NCBI GenBank assembly: GCA_013153335.1
Contig: JAADEP010000086.1
Span: 1-19,649, forward strand
Direction of reading: 5' to 3'
Source of the DNA: Chloroflexota bacterium
GTDB lineage: Bacteria; Chloroflexota; Anaerolineae; Anaerolineales; DRMV01
DNA: 19,649 nt
Below the pieces are notes generated by a model. The model was not told where the DNA came from, made no database searches, and worked only from the letters and a program-made list of their open reading frames with translations. This document shows, in pieces, positions 1 to 7,251 of the stretch (its first letter is position 1; every line of letters begins with the position of its first letter). Position numbers and translations under genes: made by a program.

Positions 1-277
1 AATTCACCGTGCCGTCCAGAGGGTCGACATACCAGCGCGGGCCGTTCGGGTCGCGCGGTCGGGCACCGCTTTCTTCCGCGAACACGCCGTGATCAGGATA
101 GCGCTCCCGCAGTTGGGCCAATAGAAACGCTTCGGCCCGTTGGTCGGCTTCGGTGACCAGGTCGATCCAGTGGGATTTGTGCTCTACGCGCAAACGGCGT
201 CCGAACAGGGTTTTGAGGATCGCGCCTGCCTGGCGAGCTAGAATCTCCATTTCTTCCAGAGTAGGCCTCGCAGTCAT
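1..277 (-). CDS. Inositol monophosphatase family protein (partial; C-terminus outside window)
   Basis: The gene starts with ATG at 277 and runs off the left edge, leaving 92 residues. The family consists of Mg2+-dependent phosphatases acting on inositol phosphates, PAP or fructose-1,6-bisphosphate. The visible part holds the two N-terminal metal-site motifs: FAEES (residues 66-70, acidic ligands E68/E69) and DPLDGT (85-90, with D85 and D88). The upstream VTEAD (41-45) also fits the fold. A GGAGGTG ribosome binding site lies just before the ATG and overlaps the stop codon of the upstream AAA+ gene, so the gene is probably the last visible member of the dnaD-like/AAA+ operon. Substrate (inositol phosphate, FBP or PAP) cannot be decided without the C-terminal half. 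Confidence 0.9.
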   Translation of the reverse strand, partial: MTARPTLEEMEILARQAGAILKTLFGRRLRVEHKSHWIDLVTEADQRAEAFLLAQLRERYPDHGVFAEESGARPRDPNGPRWYVDPLDGTVN

Positions 278-286
278 GCGCACCTC

Positions 287-1702
287 CTATGGGCTTTCGC
301 GCGCGTCTGTGTCGCGTGCCGTGGCTTCAATGTAGGACGGGACTTTGTGCAAGCTCACCAAGCGCGTGAGGCGCCGGTCCAAAAGCCGGGTTCGCAACCA
401 GGGGTCGAGATCGTCGAGCACCACCGACATGGTAATGACCGTGGGCCGTTGGGTCACATAACGGTGGTAGATGAGCTGGTGCAGCTTTTCGCGCGCCCAC
501 GCGGTGGGCGATTGGCGGCCTAAGTCGTCGAGGATGAGCAAAGGCGCGTTGCGCAGGCGTTCGAATTGCTGGTCATAGGTCACAGGGCTTTCGGGCCGAA
601 AGGTCGCGCGCAGATGGTCCAGCAGGTCGGGCACAAAGACAAAAAGCGGGGTTTCGTTGTGGATGCGTTGGTACGCGTGGCCGATAGCCGCGGCCAGATG
701 GGTCTTGCCCCGCCCCGAAGGTCCGAGAAAGACGAGCCAGCCCTGGGGCTCTTGGGCAAAGGTCTTGGCCAACCGCAAGGCCTTTTGCAACTGCCGCCGC
801 GCCTCGACCGAGTAGCCCTTGCGCGGTACCCGAAAAGTCTCGAAGGTATAGGCCTCGAGCGAGGGCAACAAAGACATCGCGGGCCGGGGAAGCCCATCGG
901 CTGGGCGACGGTAGTCGGGTGCGTCGATGGTGATTCGGGTGACCACATCGGGGTCGCTCAGCCGGGAACTCAGCCGCGAGTCGATCTCGGCCAAGGTTGT
1001 GTTGGTGGTGATCACCGTGGGCAGGCGGTTGAGGTAGCGATAGTTCAGGAGCTGAAAGAGCTTTTCTTGCGCCCACGCCGAGGCGGCATGCGCGCCCAGG
1101 TCGTCCAAAATCAGCAAATCCACATCTCGAACGAGCTCGAAGCGCTGGTCAAAATCCGCGTAACGATACCCTTTGCGGAACTCGTCCAGCAAATCGGGCA
1201 CGGTCCAGAACAAGGTGGGGATGCCCTTATCAACGGCCGCGTTGGCGATCGCGGCTGCGAGGTGCGTTTTGCCCGTGCCGTAGGGGCCCATGAGCAACAA
1301 CCAGCCTTCCGGTTTCTGCGCGAAGTGCTGAGCGGCGCGGTACGCGGCCGTGATGGAGCGCGCTTGAGGCTCGGGCGTGCCCGGCCGGCCGGCGGGTTGG
1401 AACGTCGCGAAGGTCATGCGCTTCAGGTCTTGAAGCCGACTCCACGCGTAGAGGCGCTCGCGCAAACGTTGGCGCAACTTCTCCTGCTGGCATTGGCAAG
1501 GGAAGAGCCGACCGAAGTCCGGATGCCCGGGTGAGACCGCGCGGTAAACATACCCCGCGCCGCCGCAAATCGGGCAATTGGGGTCGCCCGCGCCTGGATG
1601 CGGCCGCGGGGGCGGTGGATCATTCGTAAAATTGGGCGTATCGGCTCCGGTCATACCGGCTTGCATCATCTTGCGGAGCACGTCCTTCAGCGGTTCGGTC
1701 AT
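287..1702 (-). CDS. Tandem AAA+ ATPase, DnaC/DnaI/IstB-like helicase-loader family, duplicated
   Basis: This 471-residue protein holds two DnaC/IstB-type AAA+ modules; family members are usually single-module and about 250 residues. Residues 43-71 carry a CxxC...CxC cluster (C43, C46, C69, C71), probably a zinc site. Module 1 has Walker A GPYGTGKT (139-146), Walker B LLILDD (196-201), sensor-1 N234 and arginine-finger candidates R243/R247. Module 2 has Walker A GPSGRGKT (327-334), Walker B LLILDDL (388-394) and candidate fingers R437/R439, but Met-Ser (425-426) replaces the TN of sensor 1. Both modules share a TFxTF lead-in and the GW(L)..GP.G.GKTHLAAAI core, indicating internal duplication. 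The start at 1702 is chosen for its GAGGG ribosome binding site; it overlaps the upstream gene by 83 bp. A later start at 1654 is possible. A role in loading replicative helicase is inferred from family and from the DnaD-like neighbour. Confidence 0.85.
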   Translation of the reverse strand: MTEPLKDVLRKMMQAGMTGADTPNFTNDPPPPRPHPGAGDPNCPICGGAGYVYRAVSPGHPDFGRLFPCQCQQEKLRQRLRERLYAWSRLQDLKRMTFATFQPAGRPGTPEPQARSITAAYRAAQHFAQKPEGWLLLMGPYGTGKTHLAAAIANAAVDKGIPTLFWTVPDLLDEFRKGYRYADFDQRFELVRDVDLLILDDLGAHAASAWAQEKLFQLLNYRYLNRLPTVITTNTTLAEIDSRLSSRLSDPDVVTRITIDAPDYRRPADGLPRPAMSLLPSLEAYTFETFRVPRKGYSVEARRQLQKALRLAKTFAQEPQGWLVFLGPSGRGKTHLAAAIGHAYQRIHNETPLFVFVPDLLDHLRATFRPESPVTYDQQFERLRNAPLLILDDLGRQSPTAWAREKLHQLIYHRYVTQRPTVITMSVVLDDLDPWLRTRLLDRRLTRLVSLHKVPSYIEATARDTDARESP

Positions 1703-2318
1703 GGCGTCCCTCGGTGCGCCAGCGTTCGAGAATGGCTTCGACATACCGCCAGCGCCGGATATTGCGGGCCACGGCTTCGTCCATGGCCTCATAAATCCAC
1801 GCTTGAGGATAGGTTTCTAACGCGGCCCGGATGCGGTCGGCAATGAGCGGCGTGAGGGGCCCGAAGTTGGCTTCGTACACCCGGAAGACACTGGGGCGAT
1901 TCAAGTATACCTGAACCGGCCGCGGCCCCGCTTGCGGACGCCAGCGGCCCGCGCGGAGCGCGTCCATCAGCGCGCGGCCTTTGGGCGTATTGAGCACCAG
2001 CACCTCGATGGGCGGTTGGGTCTCCAGCCGCGTTCGCAGGACCAGGCCCGCTTCCACCAGCTTTTCCAGCCCCGCACGCAGCACTTCGGCCCGGGTTTCC
2101 GCGTCACCCAAGAAGGACCAGTACGGGTCATCTCGTACCTCGTCCCAGGTGAGGTAACGCGGTTCGTCTTCTTGCAAGGCCAAGCGCCAGAAGAAATACA
2201 AGGCCAGCCGCAGCGCGTGCTCATCATCCAGCTGCGGAAGCACCTGGGTGAAAAAGGCCTCAGGCAGGGGAATGAGCCGCGTCGGCCCCGCGTCAAAGCC
2301 TGGAAACGCTCGCGCCAT
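1620..2318 (-). CDS. DnaD-like replication initiation / helicase-loading protein
   Basis: This protein of 232 residues has an N-terminal part of DnaD type: FPGF near residue 5, then IPLPEAFFTQVLPQLDDEHALRLALYFFWRL, fitting the winged-helix domain. Its C-terminal DnaD/DnaB_2 domain (about 143-203) shows YEANFGPLT, YPQAWIYEAMDEA, N-R and YVEAILERW. The extreme C-terminus is rich in Arg/Asp and ends near FYE. In Firmicutes, DnaD and DnaB of this family remodel DNA during primosome assembly and work with the DnaI loader; here the next gene is a DnaI/DnaC-like AAA+ protein, which supports a pair. Start: ATG at 2318 preceded by GAGG at short spacing; an in-frame ATG at 2327 lacks a ribosome binding site. 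The 3' end overlaps the AAA+ gene. Confidence 0.87.
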   Translation of the reverse strand: MARAFPGFDAGPTRLIPLPEAFFTQVLPQLDDEHALRLALYFFWRLALQEDEPRYLTWDEVRDDPYWSFLGDAETRAEVLRAGLEKLVEAGLVLRTRLETQPPIEVLVLNTPKGRALMDALRAGRWRPQAGPRPVQVYLNRPSVFRVYEANFGPLTPLIADRIRAALETYPQAWIYEAMDEAVARNIRRWRYVEAILERWRTEGRHDRTAEGRAPQDDASRYDRSRYAQFYE

Positions 2319-2345
2319 GGTCCTCATCCAGGGGGTGCTACTTCA

Positions 2346-2354
2346 ACTATACCA
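2346..2354 (-). promoter_or_regulatory. Candidate extended -10 promoter for the dnaD-like/AAA+ operon
   Basis: On the minus strand this reads TGGTATAGT, an extended -10 (TGn plus TATAAT-like hexamer), 28 nt before the dnaD-like ATG and just after the stop of the ABC ATPase gene. I see no -35 hexamer at 16-18 nt. The same TGGTATAAT-type element occurs at 4651-4659 and 8767-8775. Confidence 0.45.
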
Positions 2355-2362
2355 TGGGATGG

Positions 2363-3871
2363 CTAGGTCGCGGGCAACCAGCCGCGCGCGAGGGCCTCTT
2401 CTACCGAGCCGTGGAAGGCCAATCGGCCTTTTTGCAGCACTGCGAGGTGCCGTGCGTATTGCCGGGTCAGGCGCGCGTCGTGGGTGATCATGAGGATGGT
2501 GATGCCCTGCTCCTGGTTGAGCCGCAGGATGTGGTCCATCAGAGCGTAGGCCGTGTTGCGCCCCTGGCCGAACGTAGGTTCGTCGAGGATAAGCAGCCGG
2601 GGCGAGAGGGCCAGCATGGTGGCCACGCTGAGCCGCCGTTTTTGCCCCTGGCTGAGGCGGAACGGGTTCATGTCGGCCAGGTCTGCAAGCTCGAATTCGT
2701 GTAGCAGTTCGTGTACCCGTTCGCGCACCCGCTCTTCAGGCCAACCTTGTGCGCGTAGCGAATACGCAACCTCGTCCCACACGCGCTCGGTCACGAATTG
2801 GTGCTCGGGGTTTTGGAACACGAACCCGGCCCGTTGGGTGATGTCGGCCAGGGTAAGCGCGTCGACCGGGTCGCCAAAGAGCCGCACTTCGCCCGCGGTG
2901 GGCCGTACGCCCAGGTGAAGCATCAGGCGGGCCAGCGTGCTTTTGCCCGCGCCGTTGGGCCCCATCAGCGCGAGGAAGTCGCCCTGGGGCACGGTGAGGT
3001 CGACCTCGCGCACCACCCAGGGGCCGGTCTGGTCATAACGGAACGAAACTCCGCGCAGCTGGATCGCGGGCGGGTCGGTGCGCAGGGGCGTTTCGAAGCG
3101 CGCGCGCCACTGCGCGCGCGGGTCCAACGTGGCCGGCAGCCAAATGCCCGCGGCCAGGGCTTCGTCGCGATAGCGGCGCAAGGTGGCTTCGGGTTCGCCC
3201 CGGGCGAGCAGAGTGCCTTCCCGGGTGAGCAGCATGACCTCGTCGACCAGGGGCAGCGCGTCTTCGACCCGGTGCTCGATCAGCAGCCACGTGTGGTCGC
3301 GCAGCTCGCGCAGGGTGCGGAAGAACGCACGTGTGCCTTCTCGGTCCAGGAGCGCGGTGGGTTCGTCAAGGATGAGCAAAGGCGGCTGCATGGCCAGGAG
3401 CGCGGCCAGCGCGACGCGCTGCTGCTGGCCGCCGGAAAGGCTGGTCAACGCGCGGTGCCGATAGGCCCACATGCCCACGCGGCGCAGCGCGGCTTCGATA
3501 CGAGGCGGCATCGCTTCAGGAGGGACGGCCAAGTTCTCGAGCCCGAACGCGACCTCATCTTCCACGGTCAGGGTGGCGAAGCTGGCTTCTGGGTCTTGCA
3601 GCAGCAAGCCCGCGCGGGTGGCCATCCGCCCAGGGCCTAATTGCTGCGGATCTTGCCCCCAGACTCGCACTTCGCCTTGGACGCGTGCGACCACGTGGTG
3701 CGGAATGAGTCCGGTGAGGGTGAGCGCGAGGGTGGATTTGCCACAACCGCTCGGACCCAATAACAAAACTCGTCGCCCCTCGGGCATACGGAACGAGAGC
3801 CGTTGCAAGGCTGGCCGGGGGCGACGGGGGTAGTGTACTGTGAGGTCGCGAACCGCGATCGCGTCGGTCAC
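2363..3871 (-). CDS. Fused two-domain ECF-type ABC transporter ATPase
   Basis: This 502-residue protein contains two complete ABC ATPase domains. Domain 1: Walker A GPSGCGKST (39-47), Q-loop Q92, signature LSGGQ (145-149), Walker B LLILDEP (165-171), H-loop H200. Domain 2: Walker A GPNGAGKST (304-312), FQNPEHQF (352-359) typical of energy-coupling-factor ATPases, signature LSQGQ (406-410), LLILDEP (426-432), H464. The layout resembles YkoD-type fused EcfA1-EcfA2 proteins that power vitamin or metal-ion uptake. No EcfT transmembrane or S-component gene is present in the window, so the substrate is unknown. It starts with GTG at 3871, overlapping the TGA of the DsbA-like gene by 4 bp (GTGA), which suggests translational coupling. 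Confidence 0.92.
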   Translation of the reverse strand: MTDAIAVRDLTVHYPRRPRPALQRLSFRMPEGRRVLLLGPSGCGKSTLALTLTGLIPHHVVARVQGEVRVWGQDPQQLGPGRMATRAGLLLQDPEASFATLTVEDEVAFGLENLAVPPEAMPPRIEAALRRVGMWAYRHRALTSLSGGQQQRVALAALLAMQPPLLILDEPTALLDREGTRAFFRTLRELRDHTWLLIEHRVEDALPLVDEVMLLTREGTLLARGEPEATLRRYRDEALAAGIWLPATLDPRAQWRARFETPLRTDPPAIQLRGVSFRYDQTGPWVVREVDLTVPQGDFLALMGPNGAGKSTLARLMLHLGVRPTAGEVRLFGDPVDALTLADITQRAGFVFQNPEHQFVTERVWDEVAYSLRAQGWPEERVRERVHELLHEFELADLADMNPFRLSQGQKRRLSVATMLALSPRLLILDEPTFGQGRNTAYALMDHILRLNQEQGITILMITHDARLTRQYARHLAVLQKGRLAFHGSVEEALARGWLPAT

Positions 3872-4614
3872 GGCTGTTGTTGGGTGAGCTCCTCGACGGC
3901 CTTGATAAACTCTTCCACGCCCGCAGCTCCGTCAATCCGATACACCATCTCGCCGTTTTCGTTCAAGAAGATGAACGTAGGCGTGCCCTGCACGCCATAG
4001 GTAAAGCCGTCCAACTTGTCTTGCTCCGCGCGTTCGCGGTAGCGGTGCTCTTTGAGGCATTGGGCAAAGGCTTTGGTATCCAGCCCCAATACTTCAGCCA
4101 TGGCGATGAGCCGGTCTATGGAGTACGCGCCCGTATCCTTGCCTTGTTGCGGCGCGTTCAGAAAGAGGATGTCGTGGTAGGGCCAGAACGCGCCTTGTTC
4201 TTCCGCACAATACATGGCCTCCGCCGCCAACAAGGATTCTTCGCCGATGAATTTGCCCATGGAACGGTATTGGAATTTGGCTTTGCCCGGCAGCACCAAG
4301 GCCTCAATGAGCTTGGGTTCTACCTCGTGATAGAAGTGCTGGCAGTGGGGGCATTGAAAGTCCGAGAATTCCACGATGGTGATGGGGGCATTGGGATCGC
4401 CCAGTACGTTGCCGTGGGCGAGGGTTTCGTAGTAAGGCTTAGGCTCGGGTTTGATGATGCCCTGGGTATCGACGCGGGGACGGGTGCTCTGCTGGTACCA
4501 AATGATGCCCGCGACGAATAACAACACGACCCCCGCGATGGCGCCCAAGAGCGCCATTTGCTTGCGCCGTCGGGCGCGTCGGCGTCGCTCCAACAAGGTC
4601 TGACGGCTACCCAT
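3868..4614 (-). CDS. Membrane-anchored DsbA-like thiol-disulfide oxidoreductase
   Basis: This 248-residue protein has an Arg-rich cytoplasmic N-terminus (residues 9-18), one transmembrane segment (about 19-40) and an extracytoplasmic thioredoxin/DsbA fold. The redox motif CPHC is at 88-91 within FSDFQCPHCQHFY, and the cis-proline loop GTPTFIF is at 210-216 (P212). Two further cysteines, C136 and C186, sit in the helical insertion. It belongs to the BdbD/DsbA-type group that oxidises exported proteins; no DsbB/VKOR partner lies in the window. The start at 4614 follows AGAGG closely and places the Arg cluster before the membrane segment; an in-frame ATG further upstream (4704) would overlap the asparaginase gene and is unlikely. 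It has its own promoter candidate at 4651-4659 and is coupled to the downstream ABC ATPase. Confidence 0.9.
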   Translation of the reverse strand: MGSRQTLLERRRRARRRKQMALLGAIAGVVLLFVAGIIWYQQSTRPRVDTQGIIKPEPKPYYETLAHGNVLGDPNAPITIVEFSDFQCPHCQHFYHEVEPKLIEALVLPGKAKFQYRSMGKFIGEESLLAAEAMYCAEEQGAFWPYHDILFLNAPQQGKDTGAYSIDRLIAMAEVLGLDTKAFAQCLKEHRYRERAEQDKLDGFTYGVQGTPTFIFLNENGEMVYRIDGAAGVEEFIKAVEELTQQQP

Positions 4615-4650
4615 GGCCTCTACTCCGCAATTCAAGGATGTCAAGCAGGG

Positions 4651-4659
4651 ATTATACCA
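4651..4659 (-). promoter_or_regulatory. Extended -10 promoter for the dsbA-like/ABC ATPase unit
   Basis: The minus strand reads TGGTATAAT, a perfect extended -10, in the 55-bp gap between the asparaginase stop and the DsbA-like ATG. No good -35 is visible. Directly upstream lies a 12-bp palindrome AGCCGCGCGGCT (4660-4671), overlapping the asparaginase stop codon; it could be an operator or part of a weak terminator. Confidence 0.6.
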
Positions 4660-4669
4660 GCCGCGCGGC

Positions 4670-5716
4670 TCAAGGGAAGAGCGTTTGGCGTTGGCCCACT
4701 TCAATTCCTCGATAGTTGGTGATGGGCGCTTCGGGCCACCAGGTCTCCAGCGGTTCCCGGGGCAGGTCGAGCCCGGCCGCGCGGGTGAGCAAGGCCAAAG
4801 TTAAGGCCCCGCGCGCGATCTGGCCTCGGTCTGGGTCAGCCATTTTGATCACGATGCCAACCCCGCGATCGGTATCGGGCCACACCCCAGGCAGCAGGCC
4901 GAGTGCCTGGTACCCGGCCGCGCCGCCCTTGACCGCGCCCCGGCCTTGAAGCACCTGCATCAGCCGCGTGTCAAAGCGCTCGGGCCCGGCCACCAGGTGC
5001 GGATGTGTGACCATGGCGCGCACGATACGTCGCGCCGCACGGGCCCAATCCTCGGGCAGGTCGCGCGGGTCGGCCAGGCGGGCCCAGGCCCAGGCCGCGT
5101 GGTAAAGGGGCAGCGCGAAATTCGGCGCGCTGCACCCATCCGTGCCCAGCACGATGCGCGCCTCGGGCCATTGGCTCATGCGGGCCAGCGCGGCGCGCGC
5201 AGCTCGCTGAACCGGATGATCCGGCGCCAGGTAGGTCTGGATGTCCCAACCGTGCACGCGCGCCCGAGCCAGAAAACCCGCGTGTTTGCCCGAGCAATTG
5301 TGATGCAGAGGCGTGGGCGCTTGCCCGCGGCACGCGAGCTCGCGCGCGGTTTCGGGATCTAAGGGTGGGTGCACTCCGCATTGTAGTGCATGGACGTCTA
5401 GGCCGACCGACGCGAGCATCGCCTGCACCCGCTGCGTATGCATGGGCCGGCCATCGTGCGAGGAAACCATAAGCGCGATGTGTTCGTCCTTCCAGCCGAG
5501 TTGCTCAGGCCCGCGCTCGACCACAAAGGGCAGGGCCTGGAACGGTTTGGCTGACGAGCGCATAAAGACCGTCTGCATGGGATCGCCCCACGCGGCGAGC
5601 AGGCGGCCTTCCGCGTCGACCACAGCTACGGCGGCCAGGTGTACGTTCTCGAGCAACGGCCCTCGGGTCTGTATGACCGCGGGCTCAAACCCCGGGTGAC
5701 GAAACGTTCGGGTCAT
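4670..5716 (-). CDS. L-asparaginase, Asparaginase_II family (PF06089-like, Rhizobium etli type)
   Basis: This protein of 348 residues fits the length of the thermolabile/R. etli-type asparaginase family, unrelated to E. coli AnsA/AnsB. Conserved blocks are seen in order: RSSAKPFQALP (53 onward, with a Ser-x-x-Lys pair S54/K57), SSHDGRP (85-91), HNCSGKHAG (139-147, C141) and GTDGCSAPNF (191-200, C195). The family hydrolyses asparagine to aspartate and ammonia; the Ser-Lys pairs and the metal-binding cysteine described for R. etli ReAV fit these blocks. No signal peptide, so it is probably cytosolic. The start at 5716 is fixed by AAGGAG six bases upstream. It follows the methyltransferase gene by 76 bp on the same strand. 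Confidence 0.9.
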   Translation of the reverse strand: MTRTFRHPGFEPAVIQTRGPLLENVHLAAVAVVDAEGRLLAAWGDPMQTVFMRSSAKPFQALPFVVERGPEQLGWKDEHIALMVSSHDGRPMHTQRVQAMLASVGLDVHALQCGVHPPLDPETARELACRGQAPTPLHHNCSGKHAGFLARARVHGWDIQTYLAPDHPVQRAARAALARMSQWPEARIVLGTDGCSAPNFALPLYHAAWAWARLADPRDLPEDWARAARRIVRAMVTHPHLVAGPERFDTRLMQVLQGRGAVKGGAAGYQALGLLPGVWPDTDRGVGIVIKMADPDRGQIARGALTLALLTRAAGLDLPREPLETWWPEAPITNYRGIEVGQRQTLFP

Positions 5717-5785
5717 CGACGACTCCTTGGATAAATCCGTGAGCGTTTTGGGTCGGATCGCGGCCGTGGGCGCGGCCCAACGCCG

Positions 5786-5800
5786 GCCCGTTTCACGGGC
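5786..5800 (-). other. Hairpin overlapping the methyltransferase stop codon
   Basis: GCCCGT-gaa-ACGGGC is a perfect 6-bp stem with a 3-nt loop spanning the stop codon of the methyltransferase gene. No T-tract follows, so it is not a standard terminator. It might stabilise the upstream message or cause pausing. Confidence 0.35.
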
Positions 5801-6335
5801 TTTGAGACCATTGACCAGTCCGTTCCCAGGCGAGCAGTTGCGCTTTAAACGCGATACCGCCCGGCGCGCTGAACCCGCGCAAGTCACCTTGGGCCGCGAT
5901 TACCCGGTGGCACGGAATCACCAGCGGCAGGCGATTCGTGGCCAGGGCCCGACCCACCGCGCGGGCCGCCCGGGGGCGCCCGATCGCGCGGGCGATTTGG
6001 CCATACGTGCGCACTTCGCCCCGGGGGATGGCGCGGACGGCTTCGTACACTGCGATTTGGAATGGGGTCAGGCCCCGCGTCGCCCACGGTTGGCCGCGAA
6101 AGGGCTCGCGCGCGCCTTGGAAGTACGCGCGCATGGCGCTTACATACCGTGTGACCGCATCCGCATCATAGGGAAGGATCTCCCATCGCGCGGAAGGCCA
6201 AGGCTCGAGTGGTGGGGTTTCGGCCCAGGCGACGCGCACCCAGCCCACTTGGGGATGTATGCCGAGCCATATCCCACGGCCCCAGGGTACTTCTGAGGCC
6301 GGCAGTCGGGTGAGCCATAGCCGTTCATGCCGCAT
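5793..6335 (-). CDS. ogt: Methylated-DNA-protein-cysteine methyltransferase (O6-alkylguanine transferase)
   Basis: This protein of 180 residues carries the MGMT/Ogt C-terminal DNA-binding domain: TPFQIAVYEAVRAIPRGEVRTYGQIA, then ARAVGRAL with the arginine-finger residue R125, then the active-site PCHRV (141-145) with acceptor Cys142. N134 and Y111 also match conserved positions. It removes alkyl groups from O6-guanine (and O4-thymine) by irreversible transfer to Cys142. The N-terminal 85 residues are the variable domain. Start at 6335 has AAGGA eight bases upstream and overlaps the stop of the helical-repeat gene by 11 bp, indicating a shared transcript. The symbol follows the family; adaN/adaB-type naming cannot be distinguished. 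Confidence 0.93.
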   Translation of the reverse strand: MRHERLWLTRLPASEVPWGRGIWLGIHPQVGWVRVAWAETPPLEPWPSARWEILPYDADAVTRYVSAMRAYFQGAREPFRGQPWATRGLTPFQIAVYEAVRAIPRGEVRTYGQIARAIGRPRAARAVGRALATNRLPLVIPCHRVIAAQGDLRGFSAPGGIAFKAQLLAWERTGQWSQSP

Positions 6336-7203
6336 AGGACGCGTCCTTCCCGTCGTCCGTGCGGGGCTTTGAGGCCGCGGCCGCGCGGCCTGATGGCGTG
6401 GGTTGGTAGGTTTGAATCAGGGCTGTGATACGCGAGCGCCAATTGGGCGGCGCGGTTTCGGCCAATCGCCGAAGGATCCAATCCATGGTCTTTTCGTCGC
6501 GAGTGATGGCGCGCACCCGTCGAAGAAACGGCACGGCCTCAGCAGGCCAGCGGTCCACGATCGCGCGCAGCAGCATGGCCCATTCGGGCTTGAGCTCAGG
6601 GTCAAGGTGGACCAAACCCGAATGTAGCGCGCGGAACAGGGCCGGGGTGTTGTCAAATCCTTCGTGTTGGGGAAGCAAGCGCAGCGCCAATAACGCGCGC
6701 GCGGCTTGCGTGCTTTCGGTCTGCGGGGGCAAGAAGGGCTCGAGCCGTTCGAGGAGGCGCCCTTCGGCCAGCAAGGGTTGAGCTGCATGATGCAGCAGCG
6801 CGCGTTCCACTGTGGCGTCCCAACGGGCGTCTTGCAGCCAGGGCCAGAAACGCACAAAGACTGCTTCGCCCGCGCTCGCTGGCAGGGTGCCGAGCACCCG
6901 AGCGGCCAAAACCCGCGGCTCACGGCGCTCCAACGCCCAAAGGGCTTCGCTCAAAGCCAGGCGCTCTTCGGCTTTGGGCGGCAGCCGGTGTTGCAGCGCG
7001 CGCCAAAGCTCCAGCGTGAGGATAGGCGGGCTATGGTACGCGGGCGCCAGGTCGGTGACTTGTTCGCCCGGCCGATAGACCAGGTTGGCGTAACGCTGGA
7101 AAAAGCCCGCGATCTCTTCCGCCCATTGCGGGATGGCGGGTGGGGGTTGTTGTGCCCAGCGGGCGAGATCCCGGCGCAGGGCGCGTAGCGCCACCGCGGG
7201 CAT
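6325..7203 (-). CDS. Helical-repeat (HEAT-like) protein of unknown function, possibly AlkD-like
   Basis: This 292-residue protein is almost wholly helical, built from amphipathic Leu/Ala/Arg-rich segments, with no signal or membrane segment and a low-complexity C-terminal tail (about 272-292). I do not recognise it with certainty. The stretch from about 165 to 255 (RALLAL...FDNTPALFRAL...EWAMLLRAIVDRWPAEAVPFLRRV...RRLAE) recalls the HEAT repeats of AlkD-type DNA glycosylases, and WD at 128-129 recalls their active-site segment, but the catalytic Asp cannot be placed. It overlaps the O6-alkylguanine methyltransferase gene by 11 bp, which makes a DNA-alkylation role attractive but unproven. An AGGAGG ribosome binding site stands five bases before the ATG, directly after a terminator hairpin. 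Confidence 0.7.
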   Translation of the reverse strand: MPAVALRALRRDLARWAQQPPPAIPQWAEEIAGFFQRYANLVYRPGEQVTDLAPAYHSPPILTLELWRALQHRLPPKAEERLALSEALWALERREPRVLAARVLGTLPASAGEAVFVRFWPWLQDARWDATVERALLHHAAQPLLAEGRLLERLEPFLPPQTESTQAARALLALRLLPQHEGFDNTPALFRALHSGLVHLDPELKPEWAMLLRAIVDRWPAEAVPFLRRVRAITRDEKTMDWILRRLAETAPPNWRSRITALIQTYQPTPSGRAAAASKPRTDDGKDASYAA

Positions 7204-7214
7204 GGTTACCTCCT

Positions 7215-7245
7215 GCCGAAAGAAAAGGGGCGGTTGGGCCGCCCC
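7215..7245 (-). terminator. Rho-independent terminator after proS
   Basis: On the minus strand: GGGGCGG-cccaa-CCGCCCC (stem 7 bp, 7227-7245) followed by TTTTCTTTC. It starts 7 bp after the proS stop and ends only about 2 bp before the AGGAGG of the next gene on the same strand, leaving no room for a promoter between them. Confidence 0.85.
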
Positions 7246-7251
7246 TGGCGT

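Noticed and set aside
566..1534. Long plus-strand open frame over the AAA+ gene
   Set aside because: Antisense shadow of a clearly conserved AAA+ gene in GC-rich DNA; no ribosome binding site or recognisable domain.
4660..4671. Palindrome AGCCGCGCGGCT as terminator for the asparaginase gene
   Set aside because: No loop and no T-tract; it is followed at once by a promoter -10, so a terminator is not supported.
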